This document shows, in pieces, positions 1 through 9,533 of a DNA stretch of 36,047 bases (position 1 is the first letter of the stretch; each line of letters begins with the position of its first letter). The stretch covers positions 1-36,047 of the forward strand of contig CAMIMK010000003.1 of assembly GCA_946221765.1 (NCBI GenBank), written 5' to 3'. The DNA is from an uncultured Rhodovulum sp. (GTDB taxonomy: Bacteria; Pseudomonadota; Alphaproteobacteria; Rhodobacterales; Rhodobacteraceae). A program made the position numbers and the translations under genes. Under the pieces are notes generated by a model. That model did no database searches. It saw only the letters and a program-made list of their open reading frames with translations, and had not been told where the DNA came from.

Positions 1-557
1 CGCTGGCGGAGGCCGGGCTCCTCGACCGCCGCCGCCGGGCCGGAACCCGGGTCGCCGCCCCAGAGGAGGCGCGCGCCCGGCTCAGCATTCCGTTCATCCA
101 CCGCGACGTCACCGCCCGCGGCGGGCGCTATGGCCATGTGCTGATCGAGGCGGCCCTGACCCCGCTGCCGGCCGCGATCCGCGGGCGCCTGCGGCCGACC
201 GGCCCGGACCCCTGGCTGCGGGTCAGGGCGCTGCATCTCGCGAACGGGCGACCGCATGCCTACGAGGACCGCTGGATCAACCCGCCCGCCGTCCCCGCCG
301 TGCTGGAGGCGGACCTCACCCGGACGAGCGCCAACGAATGGCTGGTAGAGCATGCCCCCTTCACGGCAGGCGAGATGCGGGTTTCGGCCGGCGCGGCGGA
401 TCCGGAAGTGGCGGGCCATCTGGAAATCGCCGAGGGCAGCCCCCTTCTGATCGTCGAGCGGACCACCTGGCAGGGGGAGACCCCGATCACCTTCGCCCGG
501 CAATCCTTCATGCCGGACCATTCGATCGACCTCGAACTGACGGGCGGGACGGGTTAA
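1..557 (+). CDS. hutC: Histidine utilization repressor HutC-like, GntR/UTRA (5' end outside window)
   Basis: The reading frame is open from the window edge (first full codon at base 3), so the N-terminal GntR winged helix is cut off and only its last part plus the effector domain is visible. The visible protein is a UTRA ligand-binding domain. It contains the segments RALHLANGRPHAYEDRWIN, TSANEWLVEHAPFT and a GSPLLIVERTTW strand, which resemble HutC proteins that sense urocanate and repress the histidine degradation (hut) operon. No hut catabolic gene is visible here, so the operon would have to lie to the left. The stop is 30 bases from the convergent HdeD-like gene. The UTRA/HutC family is well supported; the exact ligand is inferred from family resemblance. 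Confidence 0.8.
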   Translation, partial: LAEAGLLDRRRRAGTRVAAPEEARARLSIPFIHRDVTARGGRYGHVLIEAALTPLPAAIRGRLRPTGPDPWLRVRALHLANGRPHAYEDRWINPPAVPAVLEADLTRTSANEWLVEHAPFTAGEMRVSAGAADPEVAGHLEIAEGSPLLIVERTTWQGETPITFARQSFMPDHSIDLELTGGTG

Positions 558-587
558 CGCGGCGCCCCAACGGCGCATGCGTCGCGG

Positions 588-1166
588 TCAGATCCCTGCG
601 GAGCCGATCCGCCAGGCCGTCCAGGCCGTCGCGGCGCCGCCGCTCGCCAGATGGAGGCCGAGCAACATGCCGAGCAGCCAGGTCGAGGCCTCGGGCAGTT
701 GCGGGAGCAGCAGCATCGCACAGGCGATGCCGACGATGCCACTGGCCAGCAGCCAGATCCAGTCCTGCATCGGGCGCACCATCAGCGCGAAGATGACCCG
801 GGTCAGACCGCCGATCAGGAACAGGACGAGCAGGAGCAGGGTGATCGCCACCAGCCCGACTTCCGGCCGGAAGAGCAGCAGGCAGCCGACCAGGAACTCG
901 ATCGCCACCGACACGAGTTGCAGCGAGAAATGCGGCAGGCTCGTCGTTCCCCAGAAGGAGGCGGCCTGCACGGCGGCGCTCAGGATCAGGACCCCGCCGA
1001 GGGTGGCGACAAGGCCGGTCCCGGCAAGGAGCGGATAGACGAGCGCCAGTGCTCCGGCGAGGCACATGACCCCGCCCTGAAAGATGTAGATCCAGGACCG
1101 CCGGCGGATCGTGTCGCGCATGGCACCGCGCAGGACTGCCGAAGCCTGGTTCACGCTCATGCTCAT
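588..1166 (-). CDS. HdeD family (DUF308) membrane protein
   Basis: A 192-residue protein made almost entirely of hydrophobic segments, about six predicted membrane helices, for example around IYIFQGGVMCLAGALALVY, LVAITLLLLVLFLIGG and WIWLLASGIVGIACAMLLL. The repeated three-helix pattern is that of the HdeD/DUF308 family of inner-membrane proteins, first named for acid resistance in E. coli, though the molecular role is unknown in most bacteria. The ATG at 1166 was chosen because a GGGGGAG ribosome binding site sits just upstream. An upstream extension to 1238 is possible but lacks such a site and would add a polar, non-conserved leader. It is convergent with the hutC-like gene. The family assignment is fairly sure; a role in acid stress is only inferred. 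Confidence 0.8.
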   Translation of the reverse strand: MSMSVNQASAVLRGAMRDTIRRRSWIYIFQGGVMCLAGALALVYPLLAGTGLVATLGGVLILSAAVQAASFWGTTSLPHFSLQLVSVAIEFLVGCLLLFRPEVGLVAITLLLLVLFLIGGLTRVIFALMVRPMQDWIWLLASGIVGIACAMLLLPQLPEASTWLLGMLLGLHLASGGAATAWTAWRIGSAGI

Positions 1167-1397
1167 GGCGCCACTCCCCCTTGCCTCTCGCTCCTGCGAG
1201 ACAGGCACACGAATAAGCCCGCCCTGCAAGTCCCGCAACCGCGCAGAGCGAAGGGGGACCGGACAGAGGGCCGGGCAAGGGACTGCCGCGACCGGCGCTG
1301 CCTGCCCTCCTGATCGGGCTGGCAGACAGCACCAAGCCCGCCGTCCATCCCGGTGGGTGCCGGTCTCACGACCACCAGGCCGCTCGCGCGAAGCCTG

Positions 1398-1910
1398 TCA
1401 GCGCAGGATCACCGCCACGTCGCGATAGTCGGAGCGGGGATAGGCCGGGCGATCCCAGCCATAGCCGAAGGGCGGCCAGCCTCGGGGACCGTAGGGGCCA
1501 TACGGGCCGCCGGGCAGGTAGAGCGGGCCGCCCGGCCAGTCGTCCGGGGCATAGTGCCAGGTGGTTCGTATGTCGCGCGACGCCCGTCCCCGCTTGTCCC
1601 CGGCCGTGCAGTCGAAACCGAGTTCCGGGGATTGCGGGCCGAAGTTCGGCACCACGAGCTGCGCCGGGGTGACGAGGGTCGTGGAGTAGAGGCTGGAGCC
1701 GACCTGACAGGTCGCGCCCACCACCTCGCGGCGGGTCCCCGCCGGATCCTCGACGAAGGTGCGGACGGTCAGTCCGGCCTCGCCCCGGACCGCCCCGAAG
1801 CCGGCGCCGGACACGACGACCCGCCGCTCGACCGGCGCATTGGCCTGACTGGCACAGCCGGCCAGCAGCGCGGCCGCAGCGATTACAGCAAGGCCGGTGT
1901 TCCCACGCAT
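1398..1910 (-). CDS. Small secreted lipoprotein of unknown function
   Basis: A 170-residue protein with a short hydrophobic signal peptide ending in the lipobox LAGC, so cysteine 18 should be lipidated after signal peptidase II cleavage and the protein anchored in the cell envelope. The mature part begins ASQANAPVERRVVVSG. It contains two cysteines that could form a disulfide (in GATCQVG and GFDCTAG) and ends in a Gly/Pro/Tyr-rich stretch (GGPYGPYGPRGWPPFGYG). The ATG at 1910 is supported by AAGGAG seven bases upstream and by the signal peptide starting there. I do not recognise a named domain. A promoter-like sequence lies 43 bases upstream. Confidence 0.75.
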   Translation of the reverse strand: MRGNTGLAVIAAAALLAGCASQANAPVERRVVVSGAGFGAVRGEAGLTVRTFVEDPAGTRREVVGATCQVGSSLYSTTLVTPAQLVVPNFGPQSPELGFDCTAGDKRGRASRDIRTTWHYAPDDWPGGPLYLPGGPYGPYGPRGWPPFGYGWDRPAYPRSDYRDVAVILR

Positions 1911-1952
1911 CACGCGCTCCTTCCAGGCGACGGTCGGATGTCGTCCTGCGTC

Positions 1953-1982
1953 ATGATATGGACACGGGCGCGCGGGCTTCAA
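1953..1982 (-). promoter_or_regulatory. Promoter-like sequence for the lipoprotein gene
   Basis: Read on the minus strand this is TTGAAG, an 18-base spacer, then TATCAT. A transcript starting about seven bases after the -10 box would have a leader of about 36 bases before the ATG at 1910. This is a pattern match only; alphaproteobacterial promoters are loose and no start site is known. Confidence 0.4.
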
Positions 1983-2454
1983 CACGCCATTCCCGGGATT
2001 GTGACGCGGCGAAGGGCCGGCCGCGCGCGTCCCGGCCCCTCGTGCCGACCTTTTTTTCCGACGCGGAGGGGCCAGGAGCCAGCCTCGACGCTCCACACAG
2101 GCGTGAGGGTTCCCGCGAAGGGGGGCTGGCAGGGTCCGGATGATCCCTTTGCGTCCAGCCAACGCCAAACGCCCCGATTTCCTCTGTCATGCGCCTGCCG
2201 GAGAGGGTGCAGGCGAGCGTTTCGAGATCCGGCGCCTGAAGCGCCGGACGACGTTGCGCCCCAATTCCGGCCGAGGGCCACGACTGCTTCAAAACTGGGC
2301 TGGAAGCCGTGCCGGACAAAGGAAAATGATCCATTCCTGCGCAGGCGGCGCTACAAGTCCTTGCCAGCGGCGGCTACGATGGAATCAACGCCGGGAGAGA
2401 CTGGGCGGGGCCGGATGTGCTAGGCCACGCTGCAGCCACAGGCAGGACGGTGAG
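1983..2454. other. Gene-free stretch between the lipoprotein gene and the LysR gene
   Basis: No convincing gene was found here. The open frames on both strands look like high-GC chance frames, with low-complexity composition, no ribosome binding site and no recognisable domain. The one clear structure is an 8-bp inverted repeat, TCCGGCGC/GCGCCGGA, at 2228-2235 and 2241-2248 with a 5-base loop. The stretch should contain the LysR gene's promoter, but I could not assign one with confidence. Confidence 0.5.
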
Positions 2455-3363
2455 ATGGATTGGGACAAGCTGCGAATCTTTCACGCGGTGGCGGATGCGG
2501 GAAGCCTCACCCATGCCGGGGATACGCTCCATCTCAGCCAGTCGGCGGTCAGCCGGCAGATCCGGGCGCTGGAGGAGAGCCTCGACACCACGCTGTTCCG
2601 CCGTCACGCCCGCGGGCTGATCCTGACCGAGCAGGGCGAGTTGCTGTTCGAGGCGACACGCGCGATGACCAAGCGGCTCGACGCGACGGCCGCGCGCATC
2701 CGTGACAGCGAGGACGAGGTCTTCGGCGACCTGCGCGTGACCACCACGATCGGTTTCGGCACGCTGTGGCTGGTCCCCCGCCTGCCCCGGCTCTTCGCGA
2801 TCTATCCGCATCTGAAGATCGACCTGATGCTGGAGGAGCGGCTGCTGGACCTGCCCATGCGCGAGGCGGATGTCGCCATCCGGATGAAGGAGCCGAGCCA
2901 GGCCGACCTGATCCGCCGCCGGCTGTCCGAGACGCGGATCCGGCTCTATGCCAGCCGCGCCTATATCGCCGAGCATGGCATGCCGGAGACGGTGGAGGGA
3001 CTGGCGGATCACCGGCTGATCACCCAGAGCCCGAATTCGCCGCAGGTGCGCGCAGGCGCGGATTTCGTCCAGCCGCTGCTGGCCGCCAGCAACCCGACGA
3101 CGCTGAACGTCAACAACTATTTCGGGATCATGGAAGCCGTTCACCACGGCATCGGCATCGGCTCGCTGCCCGACTATGTGACGGTCGACTTTCCCGATCT
3201 CGTCAATGTGCTGCCGGAGGCGCACAGCGCGGCGATCCCGATCTACCTGGCCTATGTGGAGGAGCTGCGGCACTCCAAGCGCGTCTGCGCCTTCCGCGAT
3301 TTCGTGCTGGAGGAGATCCAGATCTACCGGAAGCGGACCGACAGCGAGACCGAGGAGAGCTGA
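2455..3363 (+). CDS. LysR-family regulator, VtlR/LsrB-like
   Basis: A 302-residue LysR regulator. Residues 1-60 form the winged helix-turn-helix, with LSQSAVSRQIRALEESL as the recognition region and LFRRHARGLILTEQGE as the wing. The rest is the periplasmic-binding-protein-like effector domain. The opening MDWDKLRIFHAVADAGS and the HARGLILTEQGELLF segment closely match the VtlR (Brucella) / LsrB (Sinorhizobium, Agrobacterium) group, which in those genera activates AbcR-type small RNAs encoded next to it. That fits the sRNA candidate immediately downstream. The ATG at 2455 was chosen because the conserved domain begins there, with GGACGGTGAG in front. The longer upstream frame is non-conserved. 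LysR is certain; VtlR orthology is inferred from resemblance and neighbourhood. Confidence 0.88.
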   Translation: MDWDKLRIFHAVADAGSLTHAGDTLHLSQSAVSRQIRALEESLDTTLFRRHARGLILTEQGELLFEATRAMTKRLDATAARIRDSEDEVFGDLRVTTTIGFGTLWLVPRLPRLFAIYPHLKIDLMLEERLLDLPMREADVAIRMKEPSQADLIRRRLSETRIRLYASRAYIAEHGMPETVEGLADHRLITQSPNSPQVRAGADFVQPLLAASNPTTLNVNNYFGIMEAVHHGIGIGSLPDYVTVDFPDLVNVLPEAHSAAIPIYLAYVEELRHSKRVCAFRDFVLEEIQIYRKRTDSETEES

Positions 3364-3381
3364 TACCTTCGCATTGCGTGT

Positions 3382-3411
3382 AGCCATGCAGCCACACCAT
3401 GACAGCCATGC
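3382..3411. promoter_or_regulatory. Possible operator: AGCCATGC direct repeat
   Basis: The eight bases AGCCATGC occur at 3382-3389 and again at 3404-3411, 22 bp apart (about two helical turns). Both lie between the LysR stop codon and the -35 box at 3434. This is a typical place and spacing for sites bound by a LysR tetramer that activates the adjacent promoter. Assigning it to this LysR is inference; no consensus was tested. Confidence 0.3.
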
Positions 3412-3433
3412 GCATTCATTGTGCAGTGCACCC

Positions 3434-3462
3434 TTGCTTCCGCACAAGATCATGGCTAAGTT
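3434..3462 (+). promoter_or_regulatory. Sigma70-like promoter of the small RNA
   Basis: TTGCTT, exactly 17 bases, then TAAGTT. Transcription would begin near 3469, exactly at the foot of the first stem-loop of the sRNA candidate. The downstream half overlaps the perfect palindrome AGTTGCAACT (3459-3468). Confidence 0.55.
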
Positions 3463-3468
3463 GCAACT

Positions 3469-3537
3469 CGAAGTTGGGCTGTGCCCACTTCACCTCCCTG
3501 TTGGACTTGGGCCGAGCTGATGCTCGGCCTTTTTTTT
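3469..3537 (+). ncRNA. Candidate trans-acting small RNA, AbcR-like architecture
   Basis: A roughly 69-nt RNA with the full layout of an Hfq-type base-pairing sRNA. It starts with a 5' stem-loop, GAAGTTGGGC / GCCCACTTC (3470-3479 with 3483-3491, one bulged U, 3-base loop). A CU-rich single-stranded stretch follows, ACCTCCCTG (3492-3500), complementary to Shine-Dalgarno sequences. It ends in a perfect 8-bp terminator stem and U8. It has its own -35/-10 and lies directly behind a VtlR/LsrB-like LysR gene. In Rhizobiales, AbcR sRNAs (which lower ABC-transporter mRNAs) lie next to and are activated by that regulator. The structure is visible in the sequence; membership in the AbcR (alpha-r15) family is inference. 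Confidence 0.65.
3510..3537 (+). terminator. Rho-independent terminator (end of sRNA / LysR transcript)
   Basis: GGCCGAGC (3510-3517), loop TGAT, GCTCGGCC (3522-3529), followed by eight T (3530-3537). This is one of the clearest intrinsic terminators in the window. It ends the sRNA candidate and separates the LysR transcript from purL. Confidence 0.92.
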
Positions 3538-3665
3538 GGTGCACGGCCCCCGAGGCGCGGCCCTGCTGGCCCGTCCGGGCAGAGGAGGCTTTCGCTCCGG
3601 GCGATGACGTCCTAGAACGCGGCCGGCAGATGCCCGCAATTCCCCCAAGCGCCAGGACCCCGAAG

Positions 3666-5873
<2,208 letters not shown>

Positions 5874-5945
5874 CCGGGCAGGCACCCTTGCGACTGGCGG
5901 GGGGCCTCTCTAGATTCAGTCCAAGCAGAACGGGAGCATCGCCCG

Positions 5946-6188
5946 ATGGCCATGGAAGCCAACGATATCGAGAAACTGATCCGCGATGCCTTCCCGGCTG
6001 CGCAGATCGAGATCACTGACCTGGCCGGCGACGGCAACCACTATGCCGCCACGGTCGTGGCGGAAGAGTTTCGCGGGCTGAACCGGGTGCGCCAGCACCA
6101 GCTCGTCTACGCCGCCCTCAAAGGGCGAATGGACGGCCCGCAAGGCGAGCTTCACGCGCTGGCCCTCACCACCAAAGCACCGGAGTAG
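5946..6188 (+). CDS. bolA: BolA family protein
   Basis: An 80-residue BolA-fold protein. The family core is visible in EITDLAGDGNHYAATVVAEEFRG followed by LNRVRQHQLVYAALKGRM, where the invariant RVxxHxxVY-type helix contains the conserved histidine that helps ligate a shared [2Fe-2S] cluster. BolA proteins of this type pair with CGFS monothiol glutaredoxins in iron-sulfur trafficking and iron sensing. The glutaredoxin is encoded four bases downstream, which strongly supports that role and an operon. The start at 5946 is preceded by GGGAG; a second ATG at 5952 is possible. Confidence 0.93.
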   Translation: MAMEANDIEKLIRDAFPAAQIEITDLAGDGNHYAATVVAEEFRGLNRVRQHQLVYAALKGRMDGPQGELHALALTTKAPE

Positions 6189-6192
6189 ACGA

Positions 6193-6570
6193 ATGACCGA
6201 CGCAGCCACGGATCCGGCCCAGGACCTGATCCGCTCCACCATCACCGAGAATGACGTGGTCCTGTTCATGAAGGGGACGGCCTCCATGCCCCAGTGCGGC
6301 TTTTCGAGCCGCGTGGCCGGGGTCCTGAACTACATGGGCGTGACCTACAAGGACGTGAACGTCCTCGCGGATGATACGCTGCGCAGCGGGATCAAGGCCT
6401 TCTCGGACTGGCCGACGATCCCGCAGCTCTACGTGAAGGGCGAGTTCGTCGGCGGCTGCGACATCGTGACCGAGATGACCCTCTCGGGCGAACTGGACGC
6501 GCTCTTCACCGACAAGGGCATCGCCTTCGATGCCGCGGCCTCGGAGAAGATCCGCGAGGCCAACCGCTGA
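6193..6570 (+). CDS. grxD: Monothiol glutaredoxin, Grx4 type (CGFS)
   Basis: A 125-residue Grx4-family protein with the monothiol active site CGFS (in MPQCGFSSRV) rather than the dithiol CPYC. It also has the glutathione-binding WPTIPQLYVKGEFVGGCDIV segment, with the TIP cis-proline and GGCD. Such proteins bind and transfer [2Fe-2S] clusters with glutathione rather than reducing disulfides. The start is only four bases after bolA, so the two are probably co-transcribed and translationally coupled, consistent with a BolA-Grx heterocomplex. The stop is 22 bases from the convergent zapA stop. Confidence 0.95.
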   Translation: MTDAATDPAQDLIRSTITENDVVLFMKGTASMPQCGFSSRVAGVLNYMGVTYKDVNVLADDTLRSGIKAFSDWPTIPQLYVKGEFVGGCDIVTEMTLSGELDALFTDKGIAFDAAASEKIREANR

Positions 6571-6592
6571 CACCACCGCCGGTGCGCCGCCT

Positions 6593-7027
6593 TCAGGCCC
6601 CGGCGGCGGCGGTTATATCATTGATCTCGGCAAGGACCTGAGCAAGCAGGTCCTTCGCCGCATCGTTCTCCAGTTGCAGGCGCTCCACATCCGCGTGTGC
6701 GGTGCGCTGCAACGCCTCGGTTTCGAGCTTGAGGGCATTTGCCGCCAGCATCGCGGATTTCGCCTCGGCAATCCGGGCGCGCTCCTCGGCAAAGCGGATC
6801 CGGTCCTCAGCCGCCGCAAGGCGCTGCTCGACCGCGGTCATGGTATCGGCGAGCATCAGCCCCGACAGCAGCAGCATCCGCTTCTCGACCGAGCGCCCCA
6901 TGTCGTCGGTCAGCCGGCGGGCCTCGGCGTCGAGAAGCGCGGCTGCACGCTCGAGCGAGGCTTCCTGTCCGTATTCGCAGACGACTTCATAGAGCCGTCC
7001 GCCGATCTCCAGGGTAAGCTCGGGCAT
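6593..7027 (-). CDS. zapA: Cell division protein ZapA
   Basis: A 144-residue protein. The N-terminal globular part, PELTLEIGGRLYEVVCEYGQE, is the ZapA head, and the rest is a long coiled coil from about residue 25 to 130, rich in Ala, Glu and Leu. ZapA binds FtsZ in the cytoplasm and promotes bundling of protofilaments at the division site. It is somewhat longer than the E. coli protein, as is usual in alphaproteobacteria. The ATG lies one base after the stop of the upstream coiled-coil gene, so translation is probably coupled. Confidence 0.9.
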   Translation of the reverse strand: MPELTLEIGGRLYEVVCEYGQEASLERAAALLDAEARRLTDDMGRSVEKRMLLLSGLMLADTMTAVEQRLAAAEDRIRFAEERARIAEAKSAMLAANALKLETEALQRTAHADVERLQLENDAAKDLLAQVLAEINDITAAAGA

Positions 7028-7028
7028 C

Positions 7029-7271
7029 TCAGACCTCCTCGATCAGCGGCTTCAGCTGAGATATGAGTTCATCAAGCGCGGCAACGTCCTTGTCCCGCTT
7101 GTCCCGAAGGCGCTCGAGCTCATCGTTGAGAGCCACCCGCTCGTGCTCGAGAGCGGTAATCCGCTCTTCCAGGGCGGTCGTATCGCCACTGACAGGCTTT
7201 GCGGTCACTGTGGCACGGAGCCTGTCGAGGGCTTCGCCAAGCTGTATCTGAAGGTCGCTCAACTGACTCAT
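7029..7271 (-). CDS. Small coiled-coil protein upstream of zapA (DUF4164-like)
   Basis: An 80-residue protein predicted to be a continuous coiled coil, with heptads in TALEERITALEHERVALNDE and ERLRDKRDKDVAALDELIS. There is no signal peptide or membrane segment. The product is unknown; similar short coiled-coil genes lie directly before zapA in many alphaproteobacteria, which suggests a division-related partner, but this is inference. The ATG at 7271 was chosen because GAAGGG lies just upstream; the frame continues further upstream without an ATG. It overlaps nothing and is separated from zapA by one base. Confidence 0.75.
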   Translation of the reverse strand: MSQLSDLQIQLGEALDRLRATVTAKPVSGDTTALEERITALEHERVALNDELERLRDKRDKDVAALDELISQLKPLIEEV

Positions 7272-7299
7272 TTCAAACCCTTCGATGACGGGTTTGCCC

Positions 7300-7328
7300 G
7301 TTTTAGGGAGCCGCCTGTGACAATGCAA
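7300..7328 (-). promoter_or_regulatory. Promoter-like sequence for the zapA operon
   Basis: On the minus strand: TTGCAT, a 17-base spacer, TAAAAC, placed about 30 bases upstream of the ATG at 7271. It lies in the intergenic region shared with tkt. Pattern match only. Confidence 0.4.
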
Positions 7329-7402
7329 TCAGTCCCTTACTTTCGCGACAGACGTGACGCTGGGCTGGCGCGGGTTAAGGCAACACCGGGGGAGAATGCG
7401 GC

Positions 7403-7430
7403 TTGACCGGGCGTCTGCCGCTGATAAACG
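7403..7430 (+). promoter_or_regulatory. Promoter-like sequence for the tkt-pgk-fba operon
   Basis: TTGACC, a 16-base spacer, then TAAACG, about 50-60 bases upstream of the tkt start codons. The -35 box is near consensus. It is divergent from the zapA promoter candidate. Confidence 0.5.
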
Positions 7431-7492
7431 GAGCCGCGGGCAAAAAGGGCTGCGCCACTGGCGGACAGTCCGGTAGAATGCGAGGTCTCACC

Positions 7493-9511
7493 TTGAACAT
7501 TGCCGATCTTCGCGAGCGTTTCCCGGATCATTGGCAGAAGGCGACCGCGCTTCGGGTGCTCGCTATGGATGCGGTCGAACAGGCCAAGTCCGGGCATCCC
7601 GGGATGCCAATGGGCATGGCCGATGTCGCGACCGTGCTCTTCGAACGCTACCTGAAGTTCGATGCGGCTGCGCCGCACTGGCCCGACCGGGACCGCTTCA
7701 TCCTGTCTGCCGGCCATGGCTCGATGCTGATCTACGGCCTCCTCCACCTGTGCGGCTATGCGCAGATGACGATGGACGAGATCCGCAACTTCCGCCAGCT
7801 CGGCTCCCGAACCGCCGGCCACCCGGAATTCGGGCATGTCGAAGGGGTCGAGACGACCACCGGACCGCTTGGCCAGGGCATCGCGACGGCAGTCGGCGTC
7901 GCGATGGCAGAGGCACATCTCGCCGCTCGCTTCGGGTCGGGAGTCGTCGACCACCGCACCTGGGTGATCGCCGGCGACGGTTGCCTGATGGAGGGGATCA
8001 GCCAGGAGGCGATCGGGCTTGCCGGGCGCCAGGCCCTGTCCAAGCTCGTCGTGCTCTGGGATGACAACGGCATCTCGATCGACGGGAAGGTATCGCTTTC
8101 CGACGTCACCGACCAGAAGGCCCGGTTTGCCGCTTCGGGCTGGGATGTGCTGTCCTGCGACGGCCACGACCCCGAGGACATCGACCGTGCCCTTGCCGAG
8201 GCCGTCCGCGCAACAAGGCCGGTACTTGTCGCCTGTCAGACGCACATCGGCTTCGGCTCGCCGAACAAGCAGGACAGCAAGGCGGCGCATGGCTCGCCGC
8301 TCGGCGCGGGTGAAATCAGCCAGATCCGCGAGATCTATGGCTGGACGTCCCCTGCATTCGAAATTCCCGAGGACATCAAGGGCGCCTGGCTCGCGATCGG
8401 CCGACGCGGCGCCGAAGCCCATGCCGCTTGGAACGACCGTCTGCAGAAGCTATCCGCAACCAAACGTGCGGACTTCGAACGGATCACGCGTGGGGAGTTG
8501 CCGAAGAAGCTCGGCCCCGCACTCGCCGCATTCCGCAAGGCGCAGACCGAGGCCGCGCCGAAGGTCGCGACCCGGAAGGCTTCCGAGATGGTTCTCGAAG
8601 TCATCAATGCGGCGGTTCCCGAGACACTGGGCGGGTCGGCGGACCTGACCGGCTCGAACAACACCCTGACCCCGGATCTTGGTATATTCGACCCGGAGAA
8701 CCGCAAGGGGCGCTATATCTACTACGGAATCCGCGAACATGGCATGGCCGCCGCCATGAACGGGCTTGCCGTGCATGGCGGTATCATCCCCTATGGCGGT
8801 ACCTTCCTCGTATTCAGCGACTACGCGCGTGGCGCAATCCGCTTGTCGGCCCTGATGGGGCGCCGGGTGGTCTATGTGCTGACCCACGACTCGATCGGTC
8901 TCGGGGAGGACGGCCCGACCCATCAGCCGGTCGAGCATCTTGCCGCCCTGCGCGCCATTCCGAACCTGCAGGTCTTTCGCCCGGCCGACGTGATCGAAAC
9001 GGCCGAAGCCTGGGAGATTGCGCTGCAGAGCCAGGACACTCCCTCCGTGCTGGCACTGACCCGACAGAACCTCCCCGTGCTGCGCACGCGGTTCCAGCGC
9101 CAGAACCTGTCCTCAAAGGGCGCCTACGTCCTGGCTGAGGCGGAAGGACGGCGGCGGGCGATCTTGCTCGCGACTGGATCCGAGGTCGAAATCGCGATGC
9201 TGGCGCGGCGGATCCTCGAGGGAAAGGGCATCGGGACGCGTGTGGTGTCCATGCCCAGCTGGGAACTCTTTGCGGCTCAGGACGAAAAATATCGCAAGTC
9301 CGTTCTTCCGGCAGGACCGGTTCGCGTCGGGGTTGAAGCAGCCCTCCCCTTCGGATGGGACCGCTGGCTGTCAGGCGAACGCGGCAATGACCGCAAGGCC
9401 GGCTTCGTTGGCATGAGCGGCTTCGGAGCCTCCGGCCCCGCCGAGCAGCTCTACGTCCATTTCGGAATCACGCCGGAGGCAGTCGCCGCAAAGGTCGAAA
9501 GCCTTCTCTGA
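7493..9511 (+). CDS. tkt: Transketolase
   Basis: A 672-residue thiamine-diphosphate enzyme that moves two-carbon units between sugar phosphates in the pentose phosphate and Calvin pathways. Visible motifs include SGHPGMPMGMADV near the N-terminus, SAGHGSMLIYGLLHL, the ThDP-binding GDGCLMEGISQEA, the catalytic IREHGMAAAMNGLA with its glutamate, and the pyrimidine-domain HDSIGLGEDGPTHQPVEHL. The length is normal. I chose the TTG at 7493 because CGAGG sits seven bases upstream and the conserved start (NIADLRERFPDHW) follows directly; an ATG at 7478 would add five residues. It heads a tkt-pgk-fba operon. Third codon positions look less GC-biased than in purL. Confidence 0.95.
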   Translation: MNIADLRERFPDHWQKATALRVLAMDAVEQAKSGHPGMPMGMADVATVLFERYLKFDAAAPHWPDRDRFILSAGHGSMLIYGLLHLCGYAQMTMDEIRNFRQLGSRTAGHPEFGHVEGVETTTGPLGQGIATAVGVAMAEAHLAARFGSGVVDHRTWVIAGDGCLMEGISQEAIGLAGRQALSKLVVLWDDNGISIDGKVSLSDVTDQKARFAASGWDVLSCDGHDPEDIDRALAEAVRATRPVLVACQTHIGFGSPNKQDSKAAHGSPLGAGEISQIREIYGWTSPAFEIPEDIKGAWLAIGRRGAEAHAAWNDRLQKLSATKRADFERITRGELPKKLGPALAAFRKAQTEAAPKVATRKASEMVLEVINAAVPETLGGSADLTGSNNTLTPDLGIFDPENRKGRYIYYGIREHGMAAAMNGLAVHGGIIPYGGTFLVFSDYARGAIRLSALMGRRVVYVLTHDSIGLGEDGPTHQPVEHLAALRAIPNLQVFRPADVIETAEAWEIALQSQDTPSVLALTRQNLPVLRTRFQRQNLSSKGAYVLAEAEGRRRAILLATGSEVEIAMLARRILEGKGIGTRVVSMPSWELFAAQDEKYRKSVLPAGPVRVGVEAALPFGWDRWLSGERGNDRKAGFVGMSGFGASGPAEQLYVHFGITPEAVAAKVESLL

Positions 9512-9533
9512 CGACATACTGAGCGAGGAAGAC

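Noticed and set aside
1951..2334. A 127-codon minus-strand frame upstream of the lipoprotein gene
   Set aside because: No ribosome binding site, low-complexity composition, and it overlaps the lipoprotein promoter candidate.
7272..7477. Possible 6S RNA near zapA
   Set aside because: 6S RNA genes often lie next to zapA, but the zapA 3' side has only 22 bases here. The divergent gap lacks a convincing long closing stem with a central bubble and is better explained by two promoters.
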